DNA of 45,437 bases from Eubacteriales bacterium. GTDB lineage: Bacteria; Bacillota; Clostridia; Lachnospirales; Lachnospiraceae. The stretch spans positions 1 to 45,437 of the forward strand of contig JAUNCG010000015.1 in NCBI GenBank assembly GCA_030526715.1, in the 5' to 3' direction. Below the pieces are notes generated by a model. The model had not been told where the DNA came from. It saw only the letters and a program-made list of their open reading frames with translations, and did no database searches. This document shows, one piece after another, positions 27,523-35,987 of this stretch. A program made the translations under genes and the position numbers. Each line of letters starts with the position of its first letter. Position 1 is the stretch's first letter.

Positions 27523-27558
27523 ACAAGAAAACCCAGTGTAAACACTGGGTTTTCTTGT
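27523..27558. terminator. Bidirectional terminator between the CsoR gene and tRNA-Thr
   Basis: Near-perfect palindrome: ACAAGAAAACCCAGTGT (27523-27539) and its complement (27542-27558) with AA between. Either strand reads a GC-containing stem followed by TTTTCTTG, so it ends both the CsoR and the tRNA transcripts. Confidence 0.88.
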
Positions 27559-27561
27559 ATA

Positions 27562-27634
<73 letters not shown>

Positions 27635-27654
27635 ATGTCGCTTGACACTCGATT

Positions 27655-27683
27655 ATTATACATAATCTTTAGATATTTTGCAA
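27655..27683 (-). promoter_or_regulatory. Promoter of tRNA-Thr
   Basis: On the minus strand TTGCAA (27678-27683), 17-base spacer and TATAAT (27655-27660), placing the start about 15 bases before the mature tRNA. Confidence 0.85.
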
Positions 27684-27796
27684 GCATTATTTTTAGTTTT
27701 TTTTGCACTGGACGAATTATGGGAATGCGTGTAGAATAAGAAATAGTTCATCCTGATCGGATATTTCCGGCGGGATTTGAGATTTAGGAGGAGATT

Positions 27797-29254
27797 ATGA
27801 GTAAAGTCAGAACACGTTTTGCCCCGAGCCCGACAGGAAGGATGCACGTGGGCAATCTGAGAACTGCATTATATGCATATTTGATTGCAAAGCATGAGGG
27901 CGGAGATTTTCTGCTTCGAATCGAGGATACGGATCAGGAGCGTTTCATGGAGGGCGCGCTGGAGATCATTTATCGTACGCTGGAGGATGCGGGTCTGAAG
28001 CATGATGAGGGTCCGGATCTGGATAAGGGCTACGGTCCCTATGTACAGAGTGAGCGTCAGGCGCAGGGGATCTACCTTGAGTACGCGAAGAAGCTGATTG
28101 AAAAAGGAGAGGCATATTATTGCTTCTGCGATAAAGAACGTTTGGAGTCTCTGCGTCAGGAAATCGCCGGAAAAGAGATCGTGGTATACGATAAGCACTG
28201 CCTGCATTTATCTAAGGAAGAGGTAGAAGAGAAGCTTGCGGCAGGCGTACCGTATGTTATCCGTCAGAATGTTCCGAATGAGGGAACGACGAAGTTCGAG
28301 GATGACATCTACGGAACCATTGAGGTGCCGAATTCCGAGCTGGACGATATGATCCTGATCAAATCGGATGGGTTCCCGACGTACAATTTTGCAAACGTAG
28401 TGGATGATCATCTGATGGAGATCTCCCATGTGGTACGAGGCAATGAGTATCTGTCTTCTGCGCCGAAGTATAATCGTCTTTACAATGCTTTTGGCTGGAA
28501 AGTGCCGGTGTATGTACACTGTCCGTTGATCACAGATGAGCATCATAAGAAGCTGAGTAAGAGAAGCGGTCATTCTTCCTACGAGGACCTTCTGGAACAG
28601 GGATTTCTTTCTGAGGCGATCCTGAACTATGTGGCGCTGCTCGGTTGGTGTCCGACGGATAATCGGGAGATCTTTTCTTTGCAGGAACTGGTAGAGGCCT
28701 TTGACTATCATCACATGAGCAAATCTCCGGCGGTATTTGATATCAATAAGCTGAAATGGATGAACGGCGAGTATATCAAGGCGATGGATTTTGACGCTTT
28801 TTATGAGAAAGCGCTGCCGTATCTTCAGAGCGCCATCAAGAAGGATCTGGATCTGAAAAAGATCGCTGCTATGGTGAAGACAAGAATTGAGATTTTCCCG
28901 GATATTCCGGCTCTGGTAGACTTCTTTGAGGAGGTGCCGGAGTATGATGTGGCTATGTATACCCACAAGAAGATGAAGACCACGCAGGAGAGCTCTCTGG
29001 CGGTATTAAAGGAGATTATCCCGGTTCTGGAGGCTCAGGAGGATTACAGCAATGCAGCGCTTTATGAGCTTCTGGTTAACTTTGCAAAGGAGCACGAGTA
29101 TAAGAACGGTTATGTAATGTGGCCGATCCGTACAGCTGCATCCGGAAAACAGATGACTCCGGCAGGTGCGACAGAGATTATGGAGATCCTCGGGAAAGAG
29201 GAGACGCTTGCCCGTCTGCAGAGTGCCGTAGAGAAGTTGGAAGCTGCAGAATAA
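27797..29254 (+). CDS. gltX: Glutamyl-tRNA synthetase
   Basis: Charges tRNA-Glu with glutamate. The 485-residue class I synthetase has the HIGH-equivalent in [20 protein letters not shown] (residues 8-27), the [10 protein letters not shown] segment and the KMSKS-equivalent KLSKRSGH. Length is standard. The site AGGAGGAG precedes the ATG. The C-terminal anticodon domain cannot be used by eye to decide whether it also misacylates tRNA-Gln. The helicase gene follows after 19 bases, suggesting co-transcription. Confidence 0.97.
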   Translation: MSKVRTRFAPSPTGRMHVGNLRTALYAYLIAKHEGGDFLLRIEDTDQERFMEGALEIIYRTLEDAGLKHDEGPDLDKGYGPYVQSERQAQGIYLEYAKKLIEKGEAYYCFCDKERLESLRQEIAGKEIVVYDKHCLHLSKEEVEEKLAAGVPYVIRQNVPNEGTTKFEDDIYGTIEVPNSELDDMILIKSDGFPTYNFANVVDDHLMEISHVVRGNEYLSSAPKYNRLYNAFGWKVPVYVHCPLITDEHHKKLSKRSGHSSYEDLLEQGFLSEAILNYVALLGWCPTDNREIFSLQELVEAFDYHHMSKSPAVFDINKLKWMNGEYIKAMDFDAFYEKALPYLQSAIKKDLDLKKIAAMVKTRIEIFPDIPALVDFFEEVPEYDVAMYTHKKMKTTQESSLAVLKEIIPVLEAQEDYSNAALYELLVNFAKEHEYKNGYVMWPIRTAASGKQMTPAGATEIMEILGKEETLARLQSAVEKLEAAE

Positions 29255-29273
29255 GTTCGTTGGAGATATTTAT

Positions 29274-31103
29274 ATGAAATTATCACAGGCTCAGCGTGAG
29301 GCGGTGATGCACCGGGAGGGACCTGCACTTGTGTTGGCAGGTCCCGGTTCCGGGAAAACCACTGTGATCACGGCGAGAACCAGATATCTGATCGAGGAGT
29401 GCGGTGTTTCGCCCTCCGAGATTCTTGTAGTGACATTTACGAGAGCGGCTGCGACACAGATGCAGCAGCGATTCCTGAACATGATGAAGCTGTCACAGTC
29501 ACCTGTCCGATTCGGGACATTTCATTCGGTCTTTTTTGAAATTCTTCGATATGCATATCATTATACCGCTGCCAATATATTGGGAGAGGATAAAAAGTAT
29601 GCTATTTTACGGGAATTGATTCAGCCTATGGATCTGGAGATCGAGGATGAGGCAGAGTTTCTGCATGCTCTGATTCAGGAAATCAGTACAGTGAAATCAG
29701 AGCAGATCGAGCTGGAGTATTATTATTCCTCTACGGCCTCGGAGGATGTTTTTCGTAAGATTTTTCTTGGATATACGGAGGTGACGGAACGGCAGAATCT
29801 GCTGGACTATGACGATCTGATGGTTTATACATGGGAGCTGCTGACTCAGAGAAAAGATATTCTGGAGGGGTGGCAGAGACGGTTTCGATATATCCTGATC
29901 GATGAATTTCAGGATATCAATCGACTTCAGTATCAAATCATCAGCCTTTTGGCAAAACCACAGGATAATCTGTTCATTGTAGGAGATGATGACCAGTCTA
30001 TTTACCGTTTCCGCGGCGCCCGTCCGGAGCTCATGCTGCATTTTAAAAAGGCGTATCCGCAGGCAGTTCAGATCCTGCTGGATCAAAATTTCCGCTGTCC
30101 TCAAAATGTTACGGATGCTGCGACGAAAGTGATCGGCCGCAATGTTACCAGATTTTCCAAACGCATCCGGGCGGTAAAGCCAAAGGGGGCTCCGGTGGAG
30201 TATGCGCTGTTTGGAAATGAAACGCAGGAGAGTCTGGGGATCATCAAGAAGATGCGGGATTATCGCAGACAGGGATATGAATACAAGGATATGGCGATCC
30301 TTTTCCGTAATAATACGGACGCACGTATTCCATCGCAGAAGCTGATGGAATATAACATTCCTTTTCAGATGAGAGATGCTCTTCCGAACCTGTATGAGCA
30401 CTGGATCGCCAGAGACATGATCGCATATTTGAAGGCGGCCATGGGAGATCGGGAGCGTCGGACATTTCTGCGTATCATCAATCGTCCCAATCGCTACATA
30501 GGCAGAGAATGCCTTGATCAACCGCGGGTGGATTTTGAAAGGCTGTGTACCTACTATGATGATAAATACTGGGTGGTGCAGCGCATTGATAAGCTGCAGG
30601 CAGATCTGCGCGCTCTTGGCAGAATGGATCCCTACACGGCATTGAATTATATTCGGCACGGTATCGGTTATGAGCAGTATCTGCAGGATTATGCGGATTA
30701 TCGCAAGATAAAATCGGAAGAGCTATATGAGGTGATGGATCAGCTTACGCAGAGTGCGAAAGGATTTCCAACACACGCAGAATGGTTCGCGCATATGGAG
30801 GAATATGGACGGATGCTGCAGGAGCAGCAGAAAACGCAGAGATTTCGGGAACAGGCCGTAACCCTGACGACACTGCACAGCGCCAAGGGGCTGGAATATA
30901 AGATCGTATTTCTGATCGACGTGAACGAAGGTATTTTGCCCTATAAAAAAGCGATCATGACAGCGGATATTGAGGAAGAGCGCAGAATGTTCTATGTTGG
31001 GATGACCAGAGCATCGGAGCATCTGCATATCTATTACTTGAAAGAAAAAAACGGGAGAGCCATAGAGCCCTCGCCGTTCTTACTTTCCCTGATTACGCAA
31101 TGA
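29274..31103 (+). CDS. UvrD/PcrA-like superfamily 1 DNA helicase
   Basis: A 609-residue ATP-dependent 3'-5' DNA helicase. Motifs in order: Q motif LSQAQREAV, Walker A AGPGSGKTT, motif II ILIDEFQDIN, motif III GDDDQSIYRFRGA, motif IV DQNFRCP, motif V TLHSAKGLEY with the following DVNEGILPY, and motif VI EERRMFYVGMTRA. It is about 100 residues shorter than PcrA or UvrD, ending just after motif VI, so it lacks the C-terminal extension that binds partner proteins in those enzymes. This short form is common in Clostridia. It likely works in repair or recombination; the precise pathway is not known. Confidence 0.92.
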   Translation: MKLSQAQREAVMHREGPALVLAGPGSGKTTVITARTRYLIEECGVSPSEILVVTFTRAAATQMQQRFLNMMKLSQSPVRFGTFHSVFFEILRYAYHYTAANILGEDKKYAILRELIQPMDLEIEDEAEFLHALIQEISTVKSEQIELEYYYSSTASEDVFRKIFLGYTEVTERQNLLDYDDLMVYTWELLTQRKDILEGWQRRFRYILIDEFQDINRLQYQIISLLAKPQDNLFIVGDDDQSIYRFRGARPELMLHFKKAYPQAVQILLDQNFRCPQNVTDAATKVIGRNVTRFSKRIRAVKPKGAPVEYALFGNETQESLGIIKKMRDYRRQGYEYKDMAILFRNNTDARIPSQKLMEYNIPFQMRDALPNLYEHWIARDMIAYLKAAMGDRERRTFLRIINRPNRYIGRECLDQPRVDFERLCTYYDDKYWVVQRIDKLQADLRALGRMDPYTALNYIRHGIGYEQYLQDYADYRKIKSEELYEVMDQLTQSAKGFPTHAEWFAHMEEYGRMLQEQQKTQRFREQAVTLTTLHSAKGLEYKIVFLIDVNEGILPYKKAIMTADIEEERRMFYVGMTRASEHLHIYYLKEKNGRAIEPSPFLLSLITQ

Positions 31104-31122
31104 AAGGAAAATGCTCCCTTCC

Positions 31123-31479
31123 TTACGCATCCTCGCCGACGATGCCATCCAGCTCGTCAAACTCCAGATTGTCCATCCACTCGTCAAATGCATCTGCGGC
31201 AGCCTCATACTCCTCGTCATCCTCGATGTTGTCGAGCATCGGATTGCCGTCGATCTGACTGAAGCGATAGATGAATACCTCGCCATCCTCATTTTCACCG
31301 TTCTCGTTCAGCGGAAGCAGCGCGATGTATTTGTTCCCCTGTGACGGGAATACGGTCAGGATCGCACACTCAAGCTCTTCGCCATTATCAAGTGTCAGTG
31401 TTACGGTTGCATGTTCGGTATCTACGCAGTCGGAGCCGCAGGAATTACAATTGCCGCTGCAGTTTTCGAATTCACTCAT
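31123..31479 (-). CDS. DUF1292 (YrzB-like) protein with N-terminal Cys cluster
   Basis: A 118-residue acidic protein of the DUF1292/YrzB family, recognised from the strands VTLTLDNGEELECAIL, the NKYIALLPL segment and EVFIYRF. The C-terminal 40 residues are strongly acidic. Unusually, residues 7-18 carry four cysteines spaced C-x3-C-x2-C-x3-C, which could bind zinc or an Fe-S cluster. In many Firmicutes yrzB sits with yrzL and the RuvX-like yqgF; here it stands alone, convergent with the helicase gene. Function unknown. Confidence 0.85.
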   Translation of the reverse strand: MSEFENCSGNCNSCGSDCVDTEHATVTLTLDNGEELECAILTVFPSQGNKYIALLPLNENGENEDGEVFIYRFSQIDGNPMLDNIEDDEEYEAAADAFDEWMDNLEFDELDGIVGEDA

Positions 31480-31563
31480 GTTCTGTAACCTCTCTTTTCC
31501 TTTGATATATCACTCAGATGTCATCGGGCAAACAGAACGCGCCCGTCACATCCGGATATCGCT

Positions 31564-31592
31564 ACTTTACCAGAATCATATGTGAAATGCAA
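31564..31592 (-). promoter_or_regulatory. Promoter of the DUF1292 gene
   Basis: On the minus strand TTGCAT (31587-31592), 17-base spacer, TAAAGT (31564-31569). Confidence 0.65.
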
Positions 31593-31631
31593 GGGAATTT
31601 AAAAACTACGGTACAATTTCAACAGGGGGTG

Positions 31632-31640
31632 TGCTATACT
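31632..31640 (+). promoter_or_regulatory. Extended -10 of the isoamylase-like gene
   Basis: TGC followed by TATACT (31635-31640). No good -35 is seen at normal spacing, as is typical of extended -10 promoters. Confidence 0.5.
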
Positions 31641-31710
31641 AGTCAGGATTGAATGATTGAAGTGGAAGCGAATCAGTAAGCATCGGCTGCACAGGGAGAG
31701 AGGACGAGAT

Positions 31711-33567
31711 ATGGAGAGAGTACAGAGGAAATGGGACATCGATGATAGACATGTAAGGCATTGCCGTCCGGGAGCCGTGCGGGAGGCGCAGGGAATACGC
31801 TTTTCTGTGGCGGTGCCTCAGGGACAGGAGGCAGCGCTTCTGTTATATCGTTCGGGAAGCAGTAGGGTGGAAGCTGAGATTCCGTTTCCCGCGAAGCCGG
31901 TGATGGGGGACATCTATTCGATGTGTGTGAAAAAACTGCCATGGCGCGGCTATGAATACAATTATCGGATCGGAACAGAAATTGTGACAGATCCATATGC
32001 GCATCGGGTAGTGGGAAAAGAACGATCTGAGAAAGAGGATTCTGTCGTGGATCAGCATTTTATGCGCGCGGGCTTTGCTTTTCAGAATTTTGACTGGGGA
32101 GAAGACACCGCGCCGGAGATTCCATGGGAAGAAGCGGTGATGTATCATCTGCATGTGCGCAATTTTACCATGCAGAAAAAGTCCGGCGTGCGTTATAAGG
32201 GCACCTTCCGTGGCCTTCAGGAAAGGCTTCCGTATCTGAAAGAGCTTGGGATCAATCAGATAAAGCTGATGCCGGTCTGCGAATTTAATGAATATGATAC
32301 GCACAGTCCAAAAAGGACGCTTGGAACAGAAGATATACAAAGGAATTTCTGGGGATATGGACCGGCTTATTACTTTGCGCCCAAGAGCGCTTATGCTGCC
32401 GGAAAAGATGCGGTACGTGAGTTTAAGACGATGGTGCATGCTTTTCACGAGCAGGGGATCGAGGTGCTTCTGGATTTTTATTTTACGCAGGAGATGCCTC
32501 TGACGATGATACTGGAATGTCTGAGCTGGTGGGTAGAGGAGTATCATATTGACGGTTTCCATATCTTCGGCCGGGAGGATGCGGCACAGGTTCTGAGCAG
32601 ATCGCCGATGTTCGCGTCTACGAAGCTGATATGCAGCTATTATCCGGAAAATTGCTGCGGTTGGAGCGATGCGAAAGGGCAGAAACGTAATTGCGCGGAG
32701 TCCAATGATGGATTTTTAAGTGACATGCGCAGGATTTTGAAGGGAGATGAGGGAATGCTGGAAGCTATGGCTATGCGAACCCGCAGAAATCCCGAGAAAT
32801 ACGGCGTCATCAATTATATTACGAATCACGATGGATTTACGCTGCAGGATCTGGTCTCTTATGATCACAAGCACAATGAGAAAAACGGAGAACAGAATCG
32901 GGACGGCTGTGAATTTAATTTCAGCTGGAACTGTGGTGTGGAGGGAGTCAGCAGGAAACGATCCGTACAGACACTGCGACTGCGACAGAAAAAGAATGCC
33001 ATACTACTGCTGATGCTCTCGCAGGGGACACCAATGCTGATGTCGGGTGATGAGTTTGGCAATTCACAGGAGGGAAATAACAATCCCTACTGTCAGGACA
33101 ATGAGATTTCTTGGGTGAATTGGGGGATGCTGAAACGGCAGGAAGGCTTTTATGAGTTTGTGAAGCGTTCGATTGCATTTCGCAGAGCATATGGAGTTCT
33201 CCATTTGCCCGCAGAGCTGCGCTGTATGGATTATCGTGCGCTGGGTTCCCCGGATCTGTCATATCACAGCAGCAAAGCATGGTATGGAGGCTTTGAATAC
33301 AATAGCCGTCAGATCGGTATGCTCTATAATGAAAAATATATTGGAAAGGACGAAGTCCTCTATGTGCTTTACAACTTCCATCCGCTGGAACAGGAGCTGG
33401 CGCTTCCGACGCTGGAGGAGGATATGCATTGGTATTTGCTGATCGATACATCGCGGGAAGAGAGCTTTCCGAAGGAAACGGAATGCTATGTGCCGGATAT
33501 GACAAAATCCTGCATGATTCCGCCAAGAACGATTCTGGTGCTTGTGGGGAGAAAGGAGAAGAAATGA
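31711..33567 (+). CDS. Isoamylase-type GH13 protein with a ruined active site (pseudoenzyme)
   Basis: A 618-residue protein clearly derived from the isoamylase/GlgX branch of GH13: an N-terminal CBM48-like region (about 20-110), then YHLHVRNFT, LPYLKELGINQIKLMPV, and the diagnostic SYDHKHNEKNGEQNRDG and FSWNCGVEG stretches. Three active-site regions are changed. Region I is LLDFYFTQE (about 253-261) instead of LDVVYNHT. Region II is DGFHIFGR with F286 where the nucleophile Asp should be. Region III is KLICSYY with S309 where the acid/base Glu should be. The loop between regions I and II is also much shortened. The third Asp (D374) remains. Debranching activity is not expected; glucan binding or regulation is inferred. 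ATG 31711 follows GAGAGGACGAG. Confidence 0.88.
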   Translation: MERVQRKWDIDDRHVRHCRPGAVREAQGIRFSVAVPQGQEAALLLYRSGSSRVEAEIPFPAKPVMGDIYSMCVKKLPWRGYEYNYRIGTEIVTDPYAHRVVGKERSEKEDSVVDQHFMRAGFAFQNFDWGEDTAPEIPWEEAVMYHLHVRNFTMQKKSGVRYKGTFRGLQERLPYLKELGINQIKLMPVCEFNEYDTHSPKRTLGTEDIQRNFWGYGPAYYFAPKSAYAAGKDAVREFKTMVHAFHEQGIEVLLDFYFTQEMPLTMILECLSWWVEEYHIDGFHIFGREDAAQVLSRSPMFASTKLICSYYPENCCGWSDAKGQKRNCAESNDGFLSDMRRILKGDEGMLEAMAMRTRRNPEKYGVINYITNHDGFTLQDLVSYDHKHNEKNGEQNRDGCEFNFSWNCGVEGVSRKRSVQTLRLRQKKNAILLLMLSQGTPMLMSGDEFGNSQEGNNNPYCQDNEISWVNWGMLKRQEGFYEFVKRSIAFRRAYGVLHLPAELRCMDYRALGSPDLSYHSSKAWYGGFEYNSRQIGMLYNEKYIGKDEVLYVLYNFHPLEQELALPTLEEDMHWYLLIDTSREESFPKETECYVPDMTKSCMIPPRTILVLVGRKEKK

Positions 33568-34166
33568 ATCCGATTGGACATTTTAAGACGATTACAGAGC
33601 ATAAGCTTCTCGTAATGCAGCATTGCTTTAAGCTGGGGCTGTACCGGCAGGGATTGCTGCATGATATGTCAAAGTATATGCCGTCAGAATTTCTGGTAGG
33701 TGCGAGGTATTATCAGGGAAACCGCAGTCCGAATAACGCGGAACGCGAAGACAAAGGGTACTCCGGGGCATGGCTTCACCACAAGGGGCGGAATCTTCAT
33801 CATTTTGAATACTGGATCGATTACTGTCTCGATGATTCCGGGAAAACCATGTGCGGTATGCGGATGCCGAGAAAATATGTTGCAGAAATGCTGGCAGACA
33901 GGATCGCCGCATCGAAGGTCTATAACAAGGGAACCTATACACAGCATGATCCGCTGAATTATTTTCTGAAGGGAAAGTCTCATTATATGATGCATCTCCG
34001 GACACAGAAGGAGCTGGAGCACCTGCTTCGTATTCTGGATAAGTACGGGGAGGATGTCTGCTTTTCTTATACGCGATATATTTATTTAAGAAAAAATCCG
34101 GGAAAATCTTCGATAAAGATTTCCCGGATCCAAGGCTATGATGCTCCGCGCAGAAAGCAGCGGTAA
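33564..34166 (+). CDS. DUF5662-type protein
   Basis: A 200-residue soluble protein resembling the DUF5662 family, sometimes mislabelled as catalase. It has an HD-like motif GLLHDMSKYMPSEF (residues about 31-44), a GAWLHHKGRNLHHFEYW segment rich in His and a second acidic/basic helix MPRKYVAEMLADRIAASK. These could form a metal site as in HD hydrolases, but activity has not been assigned. The ATG overlaps the isoamylase-like stop (ATGA) after GGAGAAG, so the two are translationally coupled. The last 75 bases also hold the luxS terminator in antisense. It ends 3 bases from the luxS stop. Confidence 0.75.
   Translation: MNPIGHFKTITEHKLLVMQHCFKLGLYRQGLLHDMSKYMPSEFLVGARYYQGNRSPNNAEREDKGYSGAWLHHKGRNLHHFEYWIDYCLDDSGKTMCGMRMPRKYVAEMLADRIAASKVYNKGTYTQHDPLNYFLKGKSHYMMHLRTQKELEHLLRILDKYGEDVCFSYTRYIYLRKNPGKSSIKISRIQGYDAPRRKQR
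34091..34129 (-). terminator. luxS terminator embedded in the DUF5662 coding sequence
   Basis: A 14-bp stem with one bulged A (34096-34110 with 34116-34129, 5-base loop). On the minus strand the stem is followed by TTTTTT (complement of 34091-34096). It ends luxS transcription about 40 bases past the stop, inside the convergent gene. Confidence 0.82.
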
Positions 34167-34169
34167 CGA

Positions 34170-34649
34170 CTACTCTGGATATACCAGACGATCCTCGGCG
34201 ATGTCGGTCAGCACCTCGTCGAGGTATTTTTTTGCCAGATAATTGGCCATGGGGAGGTTCATGTCCAGATAATTTCCGCAGTCTCTTGCAGAGGCGCCCG
34301 GTACCTCGTCATGGAAATCACGGATGAAGACATACATTTCCTTCATCAGAGGTACGATATCTTTGGACTCATAATCGCCTGCGAGAAGTAGATAGAATCC
34401 GGTACGACAGCCCATGGGACCGAAGTAGACAGTTTTCTCTCCATACTCGGAATGATTGCGAAGAAAGGTAGCTGCAAGATGCTCGATAGTATGCATCTCG
34501 GCAGTGTTCATCACCGGCTCCTCGTTCGGAGAGGTCATGCGCAGATCAAAGGTGGTTACGACCTCGCTTCCGATATGATCCTTGCGGGATACATAGACGC
34601 CCGGCTGCAGGGAAAGATGATTGATAGTGAAGCTTGCGATTTTTTCCAT
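34170..34649 (-). CDS. luxS: S-ribosylhomocysteine lyase
   Basis: Splits S-ribosylhomocysteine into homocysteine and DPD, the precursor of autoinducer-2, in the activated methyl cycle. The 159-residue protein has the metal motif H53-x2-E56-H57 (EMHTIEHLAA), the catalytic C81 in GPMGCRTGFY and the third metal ligand C124 in ARDCGNYLD. The site AAGGAGA lies eight bases before the ATG. It is monocistronic; pfs is not adjacent. Its promoter abuts that of trpS. Confidence 0.97.
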   Translation of the reverse strand: MEKIASFTINHLSLQPGVYVSRKDHIGSEVVTTFDLRMTSPNEEPVMNTAEMHTIEHLAATFLRNHSEYGEKTVYFGPMGCRTGFYLLLAGDYESKDIVPLMKEMYVFIRDFHDEVPGASARDCGNYLDMNLPMANYLAKKYLDEVLTDIAEDRLVYPE

Positions 34650-34708
34650 AATGCTGTCTCCTTGTGTTCTTAAGTAAAATAAAGAATGAATTTGAGATTC
34701 TGATATTC

Positions 34709-34737
34709 AGTATGGAGCATGGGAGCGGAAATGTCAA
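34709..34737 (-). promoter_or_regulatory. Promoter of luxS
   Basis: On the minus strand TTGACA (34732-34737), 17-base spacer and CATACT (34709-34714). Its -35 touches the trpS -35 with no base between. Confidence 0.8.
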
Positions 34738-34766
34738 TTGACTTTCGATAGTGGCAATGATAAAAT
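34738..34766 (+). promoter_or_regulatory. Promoter of trpS
   Basis: TTGACT (34738-34743), 17-base spacer, TAAAAT (34761-34766) preceded by TGA (extended -10). The leader is about 30 bases, too short for a tryptophan T-box. Confidence 0.82.
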
Positions 34767-34801
34767 TATGTTCATGAATGAACAAAAGAAAGGCGAAAGA
34801 G

Positions 34802-35806
34802 ATGATTGGAGATAAGAAGGTACTGTTCAGCGGCATGCAGGCGACAGGTAATCTTACTCTGGGGAATTACCTTGGAGCGTTGAAGAACTGGGTGAAGCTG
34901 AGTGATGAATATGAGTGTTTTTACAGCGTGGTAGACGAGCATTCTATCACGGTGCGTCAGGATCCGGCGGTGCTGAGAAAGCGTTCGCGGGCGCTTCTGA
35001 CATTATATATTGCGGCGGGTCTGGATCCGGAGAAGAACTGCATTTACTATCAGTCCCATGTTTCCGCTCATGCAGAGCTGGCATGGATTCTGAACTGCTT
35101 TACCTATATGGGTGAGCTGAGCCGTATGACACAGTTCAAGGATAAGTCTGCGAAGCATGCGGATAATATCAATGCCGGACTGTTTACCTATCCGGTGCTG
35201 ATGGCATCCGACATTCTGCTATATCAGGCAGATGTGGTTCCGGTGGGAATCGACCAGAGACAGCATTTGGAGATCACAAGAGATATCGCGCAGCGTTTCA
35301 ACAGCATTTACGGAGAGGTGTTCACTATCCCGGATGCATATTACGGCAAAGCAGGCGCCAAGATCATGAGCCTTCAGGATCCGACGAAGAAGATGTCAAA
35401 ATCGGATGAGAACCCCAACGGCAGTATCTACCTGATGGATGATCCGGATACGATCATTCGCAAATTTAAGCGTGCGGTGACAGACTCTGAGGCACAGATC
35501 CTTTACCGGGAGGAACAGCCGGGGATCCACAATCTTATCGATATCTACAGTGTATGCACCGGCAAGACTCCGGACGAGGTAGTGAAGGAGTTTGACGGCA
35601 GGGGCTACGGTGACTTTAAGCTTGCGGTCGGCGAGGCAGTTGTGGGACAGCTGAAGCCGCTGCAGGAGGAGGCTGCGCGTATTGAGAAGGATAAGGCTTA
35701 TCTGGACGGTATCATCAAGAACAACGCAGAGAAAGCGGGTTACTTTGCCAATAAGACATTGCGCAAGGTACAGAAAAAGGTTGGCTTTCCGGAGCGCGTT
35801 CGTTAA
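34802..35806 (+). CDS. trpS: Tryptophanyl-tRNA synthetase
   Basis: Charges tRNA-Trp. The 334-residue class I enzyme has the HIGH-like region GNLTLGNYLGALKNW, the tryptophan-pocket region VPVGIDQRQHLEITRDI and the KMSKS motif in KKMSKSDENP. ATG 34802 is preferred: AAAGG lies eight bases upstream and the protein then begins at the family's usual position. The in-frame ATG at 34778 would sit within about five bases of the predicted transcription start. A weak terminator follows. Confidence 0.97.
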   Translation: MIGDKKVLFSGMQATGNLTLGNYLGALKNWVKLSDEYECFYSVVDEHSITVRQDPAVLRKRSRALLTLYIAAGLDPEKNCIYYQSHVSAHAELAWILNCFTYMGELSRMTQFKDKSAKHADNINAGLFTYPVLMASDILLYQADVVPVGIDQRQHLEITRDIAQRFNSIYGEVFTIPDAYYGKAGAKIMSLQDPTKKMSKSDENPNGSIYLMDDPDTIIRKFKRAVTDSEAQILYREEQPGIHNLIDIYSVCTGKTPDEVVKEFDGRGYGDFKLAVGEAVVGQLKPLQEEAARIEKDKAYLDGIIKNNAEKAGYFANKTLRKVQKKVGFPERVR

Positions 35807-35855
35807 GACAGAGAGTGGACGAATAACTTATAATAGAGAATATAAGATAAATATG

Positions 35856-35884
35856 AGGCGTTTCCTGCTTGGAGGCGCCTTATT
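35856..35884 (+). terminator. Probable terminator after trpS
   Basis: A 10-bp stem with two G-U pairs (AGGCGTTTCC 35856-35865, GGAGGCGCCT 35871-35880), 5-base loop, then TATTTG. The T tract is poor. Confidence 0.5.
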
Positions 35885-35909
35885 TGCGTAAAATATGCTA
35901 AATTTATTC

Positions 35910-35937
35910 TTGACAAACGATAGATATATGATAAACT
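35910..35937 (+). promoter_or_regulatory. Promoter of cysK
   Basis: TTGACA (35910-35915), 16-base spacer, TAAACT (35932-35937) preceded by TGA. A GATAG...CTATC inverted repeat flanks the -10 and could be an operator; no known regulator site was recognised. Confidence 0.6.
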
Positions 35938-35987
35938 ATCAATAATCAAAAACATACTAACACAGTAGGAAATAGGAGGTTGGCATT

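Noticed and set aside
34650..34801. A tryptophan T-box before trpS
   Set aside because: The promoter places the start about 30 bases before the gene, and no T-box core sequence is visible.
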